A stretch of DNA of 64,000 nucleotides from Watersipora subatra (GCF_963576615.1 NC_088711.1:57454248-57518247); one strand, 5' to 3'; counted from the stretch's first letter, positions 20,101-29,936 are shown. The notes: a model not told the origin generated them from the letters alone. Translations and numbers: made by a program.

Positions 20101-22673
20101 AACCGGAAGCAGATATAAGACACATTTTAAATAATGAAAAAGCTGAAGTTTAGTAAGCTAACTTTATTTAAGTTAAATTTAACATTTATGTTACACATTT
20201 ATGTTACACATTTATGTTACACAGGTCTCAAAGGTAAGAACTCTCTATGGTACATACTGCACATAGTACAATGTAATGTTACATTCCATTGCAGATCATA
20301 ATCATCAAATGTTAAAGTTACTGCAGGTAACTATAGTTTATGTAAGGTTAACATATTATTTTGCTACTGATTTTTAATATGTACAGTACGAATATAAAAT
20401 TTTGAAAATTTTCACCAAGGGGTGGTTGTATTAAATATTTACCATGGGTTTCTATAACCCTCAATACAACATTTCGTCTTACGATGTCAACAGTGGAACG
20501 AATAAAAATCGTATGGCAAGGGTCTACTGTAGTACGTCGTAGGAGGGTCCACTGTAGTACAAATGAAAATTCCAAAACTATGGTCACAAAATCTAAACAA
20601 GCTGAAAGCATAAGACATCTATGAAATGATTGACGTTAGTGAGTCAACAGCAGTGTCCTGTAATTTTACTAATCAATGACTAGCTTATGTGACTGAATGT
20701 TTTTAGTTAATATTAGAGTTCAGATGTGCACCAGTTTTTATGCTCTCCTTTACTAGCTTGCTAGGCAGACCCACTGAGCAGCTTTCTTAGCAACCACCAC
20801 TGTCTATTTAAACAATACGCAATAAATATAAACGATTATAAATCCAATTGCCTTTTTATAACCTAAAACTTGCTGAACTTGGTATATACTTGGCGACTTG
20901 GTATATGATAGTTTATAAATGTTTGAAGTGAGCGTGTGTGGCAAAGCTGAGTGGCAAAAGTTGTTGTAGTGCGACAAAACAAAGTAAAAGCTTTTATGAA
21001 CACAAAACTATCATAAAAACTTTCTTTTTGTTCCTTTTTGATTAAAGTGCAAGAGTAATGCAACAAACTTGTCTTATTCTGTAACACTTTAATTTTTAAA
21101 TAAATTTTTGGCAGAATTGAATACAGTTTTTCATTATAAAGAGACCGGAACATTCAAGACGCACTCTCACTAGTTTAAAAAAAATCTAGCAACCAAATTT
21201 GGTTAAATAACTGTCAGCACACTGCAGTATGCTAATCTATTATTAATATGTAAAATAGAGATAATACACTATGTAATAAGACTTTCATAGTTTGACTAAT
21301 TCTATATATTAGAACTTAAAAACAGATTTTAGGGTGGTAGACTGCACAACAGACTTCCAAGTCTCCACTGGCCCAGTTTTTTTTAGCAATCATCGGAATA
21401 TTTCAACGACGGCAAAGCAGATGTAGACAAAGGTTTTTATACAAGACTACAAAGTTTGAAAAATAAAAAGTATATTAACCTATGGACATCTTACCTTGAA
21501 AATTAGATTCAGAAAACAAGACTACACCAATATGTTACTTCGTTAAAACATAGAAGATTACTACTGAAAATTGTTTTGGACAGGTTATTTGGCAGCATTT
21601 TCTTGTTGTTGACAAAATGAAGATGCAAGTGAGAGTTCCAAGTGTTTTTTTAGATCTATTATTTATGTTAGATTGGAGCAGGTGGGGTTCTCAAATGTAC
21701 TGGAAATATTGGTATGACACTCTCTTCTTTTCATCACACCAATATTTCTCAAAGATACACCAGCAGTCCATTATAATAATAAAATAAACTTTGCTTATTG
21801 ACTAAATACTTTCTGCGACAAGTAGCTACCTGGTATCTCTACTAGTCATTTAATTGCGTAAATATGGCTGGTAGTACAAAAACTATTCCAGATACCAAAA
21901 TAACACAAATTTTAAAAGCCTTTAATAGTGCTGTGCATAATAAAAAACAAAGGATATAAAAACAATAAAAACCAGCAGAACCTTTTCCATAATACCTTTT
22001 TTCTGTAATGTATGTTTGTTTGACATCAGAAATCTTTGTTTCTGCTGTCATAATAAGTCAGTTAATAAAATCTTACTGCTTAGCCCAAATGTGCAAACTA
22101 TAACCTAAAAAATAATTTAAAACTTCAGGGGCTATAATATAAACCAGCGTACCTTAATAACCCTTAAACTTCTATGAGTTTGCATGGAACAGACATTATA
22201 AAAGTAAACGTTTGCACATGCTGAAGACTGCTGCCATTTGAGCTTTAGTTTTCACTTTTCAGCTGTTATAGCAAACAAATATCAAAAAATGAATACAAGA
22301 TGCACTCATGTTTTGTTCCCATACTATCCAAATCCAAGTAATTAGGCCTACCTATACAGAGCAACAAGAATGAGTCAACAATCAGCAGTAACCGGGATCT
22401 AAAAACCGGGTGTAGGATGGTGGTTTGTGTGTGAGAATCGTAAACTAAATCCATAAAATTGCGTTGAAACTAGAGTTGCTAAAACGCATTAAAACGAGGG
22501 CGGACGATTGTTAAAGAAACAAAAGCTACAAATTTACCTTTTTTAGCCGTCAACTTGGCTCCATTACCAGTTTTTTCAATAGAGAGTGTTATTGGGTATG
22601 GAAATTTAGAAGCAAATTGACCATGCTCATTAACCGAAGCTAAAACTACTTCATTCCAATGTCGGCCAGCCAT
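2109..22673 (-). CDS. CARM1: CARM1/PRMT4 arginine methyltransferase, 11 exons, complete model
   Basis: Type I protein arginine methyltransferase of the CARM1/PRMT4 family, which asymmetrically dimethylates histone H3 and co-activator or splicing proteins in the nucleus using S-adenosylmethionine. Exons (minus strand, 5' to 3'): 22673-22538, 19504-19376, 18437-18334, 17204-16989, 14394-14217, 12865-12693, 7855-7680, 6667-6530, 6295-6033, 5706-5600, 2198-2109. They total 1710 nt, 569 codons plus stop, and all phases join. Human CARM1 has 608 aa. The order is an N-terminal PH-like domain (about residues 1-105), Rossmann fold with motif [10 protein letters not shown] (160-168), double-E loop [13 protein letters not shown] (228-240), beta barrel with the THW loop (385-387) and a low-complexity C-terminal tail. 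The ATG at 22673 was preferred because its context is AAACATGG; an in-frame ATG at 22715 has a weaker context. The double-E loop carries Ile where human CARM1 has Met. Identity is very sure; the last exon and the exact start are less sure. Confidence 0.93.
2750..3195. mobile_element. Foldback element family 3, copy a (CARM1 intron 10)
   Basis: Inverted arms: left AAAGATGAACTTAAACAAAA... CAAAACTTGATCGCG, right CGCGATCAAGTTTTGTC... TTGTGTAAGTACATTTTA. Arm length is about 150-200 bp around a short centre. Related to 11486-12617. Confidence 0.65.
3576..3593. other. Perfect 18-bp GC-rich palindrome
   Basis: GCCCGACTCGAGTCGGGC is its own reverse complement, in CARM1 intron 10 inside a locally GC-rich patch (about 3440-3660) of otherwise AT-rich DNA. 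Function unknown. Confidence 0.6.
4046..4843. mobile_element. Foldback element family 1, copy a (near-perfect 800-bp hairpin)
   Basis: Two arms of about 390-400 bp, inverted and highly similar, meeting with almost no spacer near 4445-4460. The outer ends are TTAAACCATAACTG and its complement. Shared landmarks in both arms: GGTAAATCAGACA, CTGATTCCGATTTTGTA, AAGCTCCGCCC, CCTAGCTTTTT. No ORF. Lies in CARM1 intron 10. Confidence 0.85.
5600..5706 (-). CDS. CARM1: CARM1 exon 10 (C-terminal tail)
   Basis: Acceptor TTTTGCAG, donor CAG/GTATGC, phase 1 to 0, 35 codons rich in Pro, Gly, Asn and Ser. Assigned by phase, splice signals and low-complexity composition like the CARM1 trans-activation tail, not by close alignment. 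Confidence 0.75.
6033..6295 (-). CDS. CARM1: CARM1 exon 9 (end of barrel, start of C-terminal tail)
   Basis: Acceptor TATTTCAG, donor G/GTAAGT, phase 2 to 1. [14 protein letters not shown] and [12 protein letters not shown] match the last barrel strands of CARM1; the remainder is Asn/Pro/Thr-rich disordered tail. Confidence 0.9.
6530..6667 (-). CDS. CARM1: CARM1 exon 8 (THW loop)
   Basis: Acceptor GTTTAAG, donor AG/GTACTC, phase 2 to 2. Contains [18 protein letters not shown], the highly conserved THW loop that lines the substrate arginine pocket. Confidence 0.95.
6950..7640. mobile_element. Interspersed element family 3, copy a (CARM1 intron 7)
   Basis: Shares CCATACGATATGAAC, AAATTTGGCA and GGTAACTATAGTTAC with the copies at 19.8 and 51.3 kb. 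The right end is a short array of a 19-bp ACTATAGTTACTGTAGGTA unit (about 7565-7630). Non-coding. Confidence 0.65.
7680..7855 (-). CDS. CARM1: CARM1 exon 7 (beta barrel)
   Basis: Acceptor GTTGCAG, donor TC/GTAAGT, phase 0 to 2. Starts DTFHI (human DTFDI) and ends [17 protein letters not shown] (human [17 protein letters not shown]). The middle section is clearly more divergent from the human sequence than the flanks. Confidence 0.95.
8168..8895. repeat. 26-bp minisatellite, about 28 copies (CARM1 intron 6)
   Basis: Unit contains TATAGTTGGTATACAGTAGA then CACCCC, very uniform with only a few T/C variants. The CAGTAGACACCCC part resembles the terminal sequence of element family 2 (CAGTAGACGCTCCTATAACA), which also appears at the right edge of the array. 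Confidence 0.95.
9105..10903. mobile_element. 1.8-kb TIR element with TA target site and a small spliced ORF
   Basis: Starts CCCTACAGGATGAA and ends TTTCATCCTGTAGGG, with TA on both flanks; the subterminal TTCGCG motifs are also inverted. It lies in CARM1 intron 6. The interior has an imperfect 130-bp tandem duplication (about 10470-10580 and 10617-10735) and a candidate two-exon ORF on the minus strand. Plus-strand coding-like scraps near 9660-9830 end in an acidic stretch. Confidence 0.75.
10155..10464 (-). CDS. Candidate two-exon 49-aa acidic ORF inside the 9.1-kb TIR element
   Basis: Exon 10464-10354 starts [16 protein letters not shown] and ends in phase 0 at donor ATG/GTATGT. Exon 10193-10155 follows acceptor TACTGCAG, reads [12 protein letters not shown] and ends in TAG. 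The product is Ser/Thr-rich then acidic. I recognise no family. The ATG region is partly duplicated upstream (about 10590-10640), where the copy stops after five codons. It may be the start of an element-encoded protein or a captured host fragment; it could also be chance. Confidence 0.35.
11486..12617. mobile_element. Foldback element family 3, copy b, split by a nested insertion
   Basis: Outer ends TAAAGATGAACCTGCACAAA and its complement near 12610. Inner arms carry CAAAACTTGATCGCGG and GCCAAGTTTTGTCGATTTT. About 690 bp (11602-12291) interrupts the left arm. The right end lies 46 bp from the distal CARM1 exon 6 donor. Confidence 0.65.
11602..12291. mobile_element. piggyBac-like non-autonomous insertion (nested)
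   Basis: Flanked by TTAA on the left and TTTAA on the right, with ends CCCTTGCACTG and GCAAGGAAAGGG, in keeping with piggyBac-type TTAACCC termini. The minus strand near 11915-11990 reads an acidic [20 protein letters not shown], reminiscent of the acidic N-terminus of such transposases, then stops. Confidence 0.5.
12656..12713 (-). repeat. 30-bp tandem duplication of the CARM1 exon 6 5' splice site
   Basis: Two identical 28-bp copies, 12656-12683 and 12686-12713, offset by 30 bp. Each copy contains the end of exon 6 (coding FKQPIV) and the donor GTT/GTGAGT. The upstream donor (12693/12692) restores the family sequence. Use of the downstream donor (12663/12662) would insert [10 protein letters not shown] without shifting frame. 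Confidence 0.9.
12693..12865 (-). CDS. CARM1: CARM1 exon 6 (dimerisation arm, alternative donor)
   Basis: Acceptor ATTTTAG, donor ATTGTT/GTGAGT, phase 1 to 0. Encodes [15 protein letters not shown] and [12 protein letters not shown], ending FKQPIV (human FRQPVV). An identical donor context lies 30 bp further downstream at 12663 and would add ten in-frame codons; see the tandem duplication entry. Confidence 0.94.
13588..14060. mobile_element. Interspersed element family 2, copy a
   Basis: Begins GCAGACGCTCCTACAACATA and is collinear with 17508-17930 (shared TGACTGCACA-TAACTGTAATA, TTTTCCCT, AAAATAAAGTRAAA). Non-coding, in CARM1 intron 5. The right boundary is approximate. Confidence 0.65.
14217..14394 (-). 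CDS. CARM1: CARM1 exon 5 (double-E loop)
   Basis: Acceptor TTGTTGTAG, donor GGTG/GTAAGC, phase 0 to 1. Carries the catalytic double-E loop [12 protein letters not shown] with both glutamates (residues 229 and 238). The residue after SEP is Ile (231); human CARM1 has Met there. Confidence 0.96.
14653..15412. mobile_element. TA-flanked TIR element family 1, copy b
   Basis: About 760 bp. Starts CAGTGGAACCTTGGTTCTCG and ends with the inverted form GAACCGAGGTTCCACTG, then TA. No intact ORF, so a non-autonomous element, probably of a Tc1/mariner/pogo-like type by its TA target site. It lies in CARM1 intron 4, directly beside a reversed fragment of family 3. Confidence 0.8.
15420..15730. mobile_element. 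Interspersed element family 3, reversed fragment
   Basis: Reverse-complement match to the right half of family 3 (ACTATAGTTACCTACAGTAAC, then the CTTCAAGACAGACATA segment). It abuts family 1 copy b. Confidence 0.55.
15926..16088. repeat. 26-bp minisatellite, about 6 copies (CARM1 intron 4)
   Basis: Unit contains CTCCTTAACATACAACAGCT then ACTCAG. The first units have CTCC/GCTACT and the later ones CCCC/GTTACT, showing a switch of variant along the array. Confidence 0.92.
16989..17204 (-). CDS. CARM1: CARM1 exon 4 (helix X and SAM-binding motif I)
   Basis: 72 complete codons between acceptor TTTTACAG and donor GAG/GTAGGC. Contains [18 protein letters not shown] (the helix that folds over the cofactor) and [15 protein letters not shown] (motif I), then AVEASNMAQ with the acidic residue expected to bind the SAM ribose. 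Confidence 0.96.
17508..17930. mobile_element. Interspersed element family 2, copy b
   Basis: Begins CAGTAAACACTCCTACAACG and is collinear with copy a. It lies in CARM1 intron 3. The end is approximate. Confidence 0.65.
18334..18437 (-). CDS. CARM1: CARM1 exon 3 (linker into catalytic core)
   Basis: Acceptor TTTGTCAG, donor CAA/GTAAGT, phase 1 to 0. It encodes [17 protein letters not shown], almost identical to the human SVFSERTEESSAVQYFQ segment that opens the catalytic core. Confidence 0.92.
19376..19504 (-). CDS. CARM1: CARM1 exon 2 (PH-like domain)
   Basis: Phase 1 to phase 1 exon between a TTTAAG acceptor and donor G/GTAGGT. It encodes [20 protein letters not shown] and following residues, matching the SVSRETECSRVGKQSFIITL strand pair of the human PH-like domain. 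Confidence 0.82.
19820..20545. mobile_element. Interspersed element family 3, copy b (CARM1 intron 1)
   Basis: Collinear with copies a and c: TTGCGATGTCCCTGTTGTACG, CCATACGAAATGAAC, AAATTTGGCAG, AACGCCTGAAAGAGA. Apparent ORFs inside are shadows of this repeat. A short TTATGTTACACA triplication sits at about 20185-20225. Confidence 0.65.
20546..22537. other. Remainder of CARM1 intron 1, nothing recognised
   Basis: AT-rich intronic sequence. ORFs here show no family resemblance and no paired splice signals. Confidence 0.5.
22538..22673 (-). CDS. CARM1: CARM1 exon 1 (start codon, PH-like domain)
   Basis: Encodes residues 1-45, beginning [18 protein letters not shown]. The [11 protein letters not shown] stretch matches the first PH-domain strand of CARM1 (RLLTIGDANGE in human). 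It ends in phase 1 at donor G/GTAAAT. The reading frame is also open upstream to another ATG at 22715, so the N-terminus could be 14 residues longer. Confidence 0.75.
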
Positions 22674-23648
22674 GTTTACGAAATTTAGCACTTGTGACTG
22701 CCGCGAGGAGTTCATGTGAGTCCATCTAATAACAAAACATTGTCAATCAAGTCAAACACACATATTGTTAATTTTTTTTAATAACAAATTATTAAATTTT
22801 TTAAATTGATCTCAAAAAATTTAATAATTTTTGATTTTTATTTAATTTTAATATTAACGCTGCCATGTCACACATCCTTAGTTTACTTTCAGTTTGGCGA
22901 AATGTCAGGTGCGTTAATGACAGTAATGCGCCCACAACTAAAAGCGTGTATCTTTTGGAGCGCATAACTTGAATCGTTGGAGTTCGAACAAGGAACTCGC
23001 ACATTCATTATGGATCGAGACGTTTAGGTCTACAGACCGGTATGGGTTGCGACAAAACGCTGGCAATCGTTTATTTGGTTTTCAATGTCGAGGCAGTAGC
23101 GAACCCAGCTTTCCTTCACTTTTCTGAATTAGCACCTTATCGCTTTTAATACTAACGTAAACTTTTACAAAATACACTTTATTTTATGTGTGCAAATTGA
23201 AACCATGTACATGATTTTGTTTTTACTATTTTCTTTATTTTAAAATTAGCAGAGCCTTGCATAAGGTTTTATGCAGAGATGTTTTTAAGGCTTTGAAAAT
23301 GACTCGATTCAATCCATTGTAAATAATTAGCAATTCAATTCCCAATTCTTTTGCATCATAGATCAAGTAATAATTGATTTATTTTATTTGAATAGCAAAC
23401 AACTACAATTCAACTTTCAATGCTTAAGCTATCCTAACTTTCAATGAATCGATCCAATTCAGGTTTTTTAGCCAAAATCGAATCTCTGTCAATTCGCCGT
23501 CTATCCACTTGCTAGCTTGTTCAGCCTTTGCTCTAAATAAAAGTTGTTCACAAACAAATGTTGTAGGGTAATAAAGCTTAGAGAAATTTGCTTAGATAAC
23601 AAGCTTAGAAATAAAATAACATTAATTGTCGCAGTTTCATTTTATTAC

Positions 23649-23834
23649 ATATCATAGGACAGTTTGTCAATGCGCTTGGTGATTAGATTTACAAAATATA
23701 ACCTTTTTAAAAGTTGCTGGGGCTATTCTCAATCTGTGGGGGTGCATGATGATGCCCCCATGACTAAATACGCCCTCCACCCGTGCACTGGTTGCAGTTG
23801 GAGTGCATAGAATCTCCTTAATTTCAGCCAACCT
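23649..23834 (-). pseudogene. hAT transposase C-terminal dimerisation domain relic
   Basis: An open stretch reads LAEIKEILCTPTATSARVEG and then VFSHGGIIMHPHRLR, the typical hAT dimerisation signature (ATSAxVERVFSxGG). Upstream codons contain stops. It is not part of the hAT element at 24727. Confidence 0.8.
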
Positions 23835-24157
23835 AAACATCTGCCTTAATTGTATTCACTCCAACACTCTATACAACGACCTGTGTAAAAGTTTTCAGTG
23901 ATGACAATCAAATATTCTTCTACAGTTTATCCGGAATGCGTATTGAACAGCACCAGAGCATGCTGTTTCTCATTTATCGAAACTAGCTACCAGATCTGCA
24001 TCATCACCAACACTAGAGTGATGTCATTACGAATTGGTCAGCACATCACTACACATAGCTTACAATTATGGCAGCAAAATAAACGACCACTGAAACAATA
24101 ATTTCTGTCAGCTGACATATACAAACAACCAAAATAGAATAATACAGGTGAAATTAC

Positions 24158-24340
24158 CTTTATGTGTAACCGCCAGCTTGTGATATTTAAACTGTTGACT
24201 CTCTAAGCCAATATTAAATACTGAAGAAGCAATAGTGTTGTTCTTCAGTTTGTTGTAGAGGCTTACTCTGTGCTCCTCTAGCTCCTTGACGACAACAGGT
24301 GCCACCGGCTGAATAGAATGTGGCACCCATTTTTTGAGTT
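24158..24340 (-). other. Unassigned exon-like open stretch
   Basis: About 60 codons ending KLAVTHKG at donor AAAG/GTAATT, with VVVKELEEHRVSLYNKL upstream. Sits between two hAT remnants. I recognise no family; it may be a transposase fragment or an exon of an unseen gene. No acceptor is compelling. Confidence 0.2.
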
Positions 24341-24726
24341 TTAAAAGCAAATACAATTTAGTGAAAGCTCTAAGCGGGGAAAGAAAATAGTGTTTCGAAT
24401 TATTGCCAATGGATAAATTGCCACATTAGGACTGCAATTATTACTACAGACCACCACGTCCACCATCTGATTTACACACTGTTAAAGGATTGCCAATATG
24501 AACCAAGTTGATTGTGTCTTTACATATACATGTATATATACAATCACGTCATTAATCTTTTTAACTTGTGCTGTTGTTTATAAAAAAATTATTTATTAAT
24601 CAATTCAATTATACATTCATAACCAAATTTTTTAGCATTAATTATATTATAATGATTATTGTTTATTTATTAATCACCTCTATTAGCAAATGAAAAATGA
24701 GTGTTGGGAATAACAATTAACTAGAT

Positions 24727-25947
24727 CAGGGGTCTGCAACCTTTTTCACTCAAAGAGCCATTTGGGCCCGTTTTCCACAGGAAAGAACGCAGAGGGAGCC
24801 ACAAGCCCTCTTTGATATTTTAATTAAAAAGAAAATAAATAGTACATGTAACGTTTTTGCTTAGCATTTAATGCTTTTATACCATGTTTACACCACAAAA
24901 CGAAAAGGGGTGGCATATATAATGTTTTAACTGCTGAGAAAACAAAATTACACTTTTGCAAAGAACAAAAAAATAACTTGAACTTAATGTGAAAATATTA
25001 AGTTGTTTTTAAGGTTACTTTCAAGAAAAATTGCAACTTCTTGTTTAATTCAGTCCTTCTTTCAACAAAACGCCGAAAGTAAATTTTAACTGCACTAACT
25101 GCACTAAAAATGCGCTACGTTTCTTCTGTGTGCTGCCATTTAGCGCATACGGTGAGTAAGCTGTCAACCTGAATAATAAAAGACAATTTATTCATACAAT
25201 GGCAAATATGAATATATGCAAAATAGATAATTAAAATATTAAGCTATTATACTTGGTTGATGTGATTTCTGCTCCTGGACCACAATTTCAGTCTTATTTT
25301 TAAAGTCCGTGAACAGATGCTCAGAAATCTTAACAAATGGTTATTTTAAATATTCTCTGTCGGTGAACGGCTTTCCGTGCCTGACTATTTCTTGAGCGGC
25401 CACAAAACTAGTATATGTAGTTGAATTTGCGGACTTCACCCACTTCACCCACGGCCTTTTTTCTCTCATCTCCCTCTGGATATTTTTTAGCAAAGGCTGC
25501 GTGTTTATTCCAAAAGTGTCTTGTGACATTTGATTTTTTGTTTGCAAATTTCTCATTACATATTAAGCAAACTGGTGAACCAGTCTCATCAGCAGTGAAA
25601 GCAAACGAATCAACCCACGTAAGATTAAATGTTCTATTTTCCTCTGTCACTTTTTTTAGTATCCGCCATAGTTTGCCTACATGGGGTAAAAAATCAAGAA
25701 GTGTCATGCCGGCTAGTGCAATTTTGGTGGTTTTATTTTAGGTAATGACCCATAACAACCGGTAGTGTTCGATTTATCACAATTACAATTTTTCAAGTTA
25801 TATTACAAAATCTAATGATAGAACTTTTATCTTTTATGAATTACTTGGCATATGGTGAAAAAGGAAAAAAATCCAAATTTGGAGGGACCGCAGTGAGGGG
25901 ATGAAAGAGCTGCATGCAGCTCCGGAGTCACTGGTTGCTGAACCCTG
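24727..25947. mobile_element. hAT element with 8-bp target duplication and decayed transposase
   Basis: Begins CAGGGGTCTGCAACC and ends GGTTGCTGAACCCTG. Flanking 8-mers AACTAGAT and AAGTAGAT match at 7 of 8. The 1.2-kb body carries only the N-terminal part of a transposase on the minus strand. Confidence 0.88.
25341..25707 (-). pseudogene. hAT transposase N-terminus with BED zinc finger, frameshifted
   Basis: One frame reads CLICNEKFANKKSNVTRHFW and NKH, a BED finger (C-x2-C ... H-x4-H). It then runs out at GEVRKFNYIY, while another frame continues with SYTSFVAAQEIVRHGKPFTD-like hAT sequence. This indicates a frameshift. The catalytic core is missing. Confidence 0.75.
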
Positions 25948-26860
25948 AAGTAGATAATAATTACAACAATCAATTGTTTAGATAATAGATAGTTTGAGAT
26001 ACACCAAAAAATGAAAAGCTCAAGATAGAGCAATAATAATTTAAGATAGTGTTTTCTCTCATTCATTTATTACATTTAGACTCCTTCATTCATTGCGTAT
26101 TTAATATAGCACAATAATTAACTAAATAAATAATAAACTACTTACCACTGCAGGCACTGCTACGTCTGAAGAAAAGGTAGCATCATCGCTAGCGCTATTC
26201 TTATCAGTAGTGTTTATCACATTTATAATATGATTATAATAATACTGTAAAAATGAATGTATCTTGTTAGGAAGTTGATAAAATATATATATTGAATAAA
26301 TTAGTGAAATCACCAGACTAGTGAAACTACTTATGCAGTGAGAGAAAAATCTTGCCAACAAACCACAAAACTGAGAAGAACTAGACCGGTGAACTAGGTT
26401 CAACTTACCACTGAGTCCCGAGTGACAATTCTAGACAACTGCACAGGACGAGGCCTGATGCTTGAATGAGATGTAGTTACATTCGTTCGCATGACGATCA
26501 AAACGGCATAGCTAAACCTGTTGCCAGTGCACAGGCAAACCATAAAACCGTACTATATCGTTGTGTGGGTACATATGTACATAAATAATAGTACTACATA
26601 TTATCGACAAATAAAACATGCGCGGTGCTATCGAGGTTTATTAAAACGTTAAACGTGTATGACTGGCATTGCTGGATTGCACTTACAACTAACTCATTGG
26701 TTTAATAGGATATTCCTGTTTATGATGGCTTTTCCATCACCACAGTAATAAATTAGTAATCATAGAGATACTGATATAGTAATAATAAAGAGAAGCAGTG
26801 ACTCGAGTATTTTTGCTTATTGGAAAATGTAGAAGCGCGTCAATTCGTCTGTGATGACAG

Positions 26861-26965
26861 TAAAGAATCAATGCGATTTCAATTTTTACTGGTAATATGC
26901 CGAGTCATTTCAATTCTACCGTAAGTAAAAGATATCAGAGAATTATATCTTTTCAATTCATTTTT
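26861..26965. repeat. 105-bp interspersed repeat, copy a
   Basis: Nearly identical to 35439-35545, sharing ATGACAGTAAAGAATCAATG through AGATATCAGAGAATTA. No terminal structure identified. Confidence 0.8.
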
Positions 26966-26969
26966 AAAT

Positions 26970-27980
26970 TGAGCCTAAAAGCTTGAGCAAGCATGTTAAC
27001 TCGAGTGCCTGTCTCTGGTTTTATGTAGCATCGGTCGGTTCAGTTTCGCAAAAGACCCTCCAAAGAGGTAAAAATTACCGCGTAGCTCATTTCATTCTAA
27101 ATATCTGTGCTGGAATTTGGTATGCAATTTTCGTTCAGATTGAGGCTAGAAAGAGCATTTAAGCTGGTCAGTTTTAATAAAATGTAAGTAGTAGTGGCCA
27201 AAACGGCTGAAGAAAGCAGAAGGCTTAGCCTCCTATGGCAAACTAGTATCTTCAATCCCAACTCCTACAGCTATGTCAGTATCACCACTCAAAATTTTAT
27301 TAAAAACATTGTGGCAAAGTTTAATGTTTTCAGTAAGCTACAGTTAAATTGATAGGTTGACAAGTTATAGGCAAATTTTTACTGATCTTGTGGAAAGCCG
27401 TTAAGCTGACAAGTTTACCTTACCAACATCTCATAATTTCTCTTGGATTTAAATAAGATGGTGCAGACTCTGCAGCTTTGTCAACGCAAGATGAAGTGGA
27501 ATGCTCGTGCGCACATACAAGTTTATATCAAATTATTATTAAAAACTATGTTAGTCTAATACGCATTTAAAAATCTGTCAAATTCATAGTGGTGTTTTTA
27601 AGAGCAAAAGTTTACCAAAATGCAAAGAAGGTTTTTGGAAACAATATCTATATTCATCCAATTGCTTGCACATCAGTGATTTCATGAAGTGCATGTATAT
27701 TTTTTGGTCTTATAGTACTTTTTATATGCTGAGCCCTGCAGTGAATGCCAGTTATGTGGCAAAAGATTAAAACACCACCTTATGTTTTTCTTGCACACTA
27801 GAACAACTGTAACCTTCAAGTTGTTATATTATGTTATTAGTTGCTTTGGGATGTTATAATGACAGAAGTTATATAATTTTCTATATTAATATTGGGCTAG
27901 GTGTTATTAGGATTTGATACAATTTCTAAAAATTTTTTAATTGTACTAAAAATTTGTACGCTATGGCGCTCTATTTTTCA
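26970..27980. other. Intergenic stretch, nothing recognised
   Basis: Between the 105-bp repeat and the GAGGTGGCGTT repeat I see no gene, TIR or tandem structure. Confidence 0.5.
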
Positions 27981-27984
27981 ACCC

Positions 27985-28065
27985 TTCGATAGTGGTGGTC
28001 AATTGGAGGTGGCGTTCAAATAGAGGTGGCGTTCAATTAAAGGTGGCGTTGTATTAGAGGTTTTA
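27985..28065. repeat. Short GAGGTGGCGTT tandem repeat
   Basis: GGAGGTGGCGTTCAAATA-like unit repeated three to four times with substitutions. No further structure seen. Confidence 0.7.
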
Positions 28066-28088
28066 CGATATTGTGTGCTAGCCTTTAA

Positions 28089-28964
28089 AGGTTGACTTGC
28101 AACAAAATTCTCATTACCGTTATTTGATATGAAAAAATTCACCATGTCTTGCTCCGTTGCGTTGTAGGTGCAAAATATGTGGAAAGGTGATTACAAGCTC
28201 TTAAAAGCTCAAAAACGAACAGAAAATCGCAGCCACACGAGACCGCCGTAGTTTGGATTCCCTTTCCAAAACGGCTCAAATGTGATGGAGTTGTGAGAGA
28301 TGGTTTCTGTTTACACTTTCTTGCAACCTTATTCGTCGAAATATTTTCAAAAATATACTTCACGCATTCAATAAAACTATGTCTATTGTTCTTACGTGTC
28401 TGTTTTATCTTCATTGTAATGCTGTTACTTTTAGCACTGATATCTTATAACTTACCGTAAAAAATCGTTAAACTTTTTAACCTTAGCTCCAAGGAGTACA
28501 TATCATTGTATGATAATCATGACGAGCATGTTGGTCACTTGTGATAATCGAAAAGTGCTGCAAAAATTATTTGCGATGTATTGGGTCACATGATCAGATT
28601 ACGACTTGACGATTGAATAATGCCGAAACAAAACTGTAAAGTAGCGAGCATCTATATTTGATACGGGGTCTTCGGTAAAACCCGAAGTGTTTGTCATAAA
28701 CTAGTGCTACGATAAGTTTTATATTGAGCTTTTTATTGGCCTTTCAATTCACGTGAGAACATACATGACAAGACAATAACCAAATTTCGTGGCTACATCA
28801 TCAAAATAAAGAGATTTCAATCTACGGCGGCTTTTCGTTTTTGAGCTTTTAAGAGCTTGTAATCACATTTCCATATATTTGGCACCTACAATACAACAGA
28901 GTAAGACATATTGAATCTTTTGATACCAAATAACTGTAATGTGAATTTTGTTGCAAGTCAACCA
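28089..28964. mobile_element. Foldback element family 2, copy a
   Basis: Arms GGTTGACTTGCAACAAAATT and AATTTTGTTGCAAGTCAACC at the ends; inverted AGCTCTTAAAAGCTCAAAAACG motifs within. About 876 bp, no ORF of note. Confidence 0.8.
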
Positions 28965-29936
28965 TTAACATAAATCTAGTCTACTAGTCAAATCTAGTCA
29001 ATAAATGAGTCAACTGTAGTTAGTGATAGGGTATCAGGGCTACTAAAGTAGGAGTGGCAGAACGTAGGTGGGATAGAAAAAGGTTAGATGAGAATGTCAT
29101 TGGCCTAGATTTGTCATTTTAAGGCAATGTAGAGAGCATTGTAGCACTGCAGTCATGATGAATGTTATTTTTAAAACTTTGATAAGTTCTATGTGAAATC
29201 GAAGTGCTGTACAATAGTAGTATATCTCACCAGTGCTGTCATAAGCTACCCTATATCATTTTATAGCTTTAATTTTATATTTTTATTTTATAATTTTAAT
29301 TTTATAAAATAAAACAAAAAATTATCTCTTTATAATTTCTTGTTACAGTATAATGTTAAATACAAACCACATTAGTGAATCATTATTCGAAAAAAGCTCG
29401 AATTGCATATCTTTGATTGTTTTTTTTACAAACTTTAAATAATTTCCTATATTATTCCACCTAGATATGGTTCCTTTGCCTTAGACATTGTCATTGACTT
29501 CAAGGCATGTAATAAAATTCAAGTGTAAATATATAAAAACGGAAGCCAGAAGTTACTTATTACCAGTGCTCGGTTTAAACCTGATGCTTAAAAATGATAG
29601 AGGGTCTTGATTTTGCAAAGGCTTGTTAGAGTTTGAGAACCAGACTCGTAATATTCTAAAAAAAAGCTTCCAAAAGTTCCATTTTGAACTTAAGAAGTAG
29701 CAAATGAAATCATACTTTTGTTTTTGTTCAGTTTAATGTCATACGCTATACGTTTAATGTTATACGCATATCGCATATACGTCATACGCTATATCATAGA
29801 CCTTTGAAATGCCATAATCACTGCTGTCATCAGAAGAAAGCTTGTTGATTCCAGCATGATTTGACTTTAGTTGGAGTTCTGAATTCATCTTTAGTTGGAC
29901 CATTAGATAGTACAGTAGACGCTCCTATAACATATA

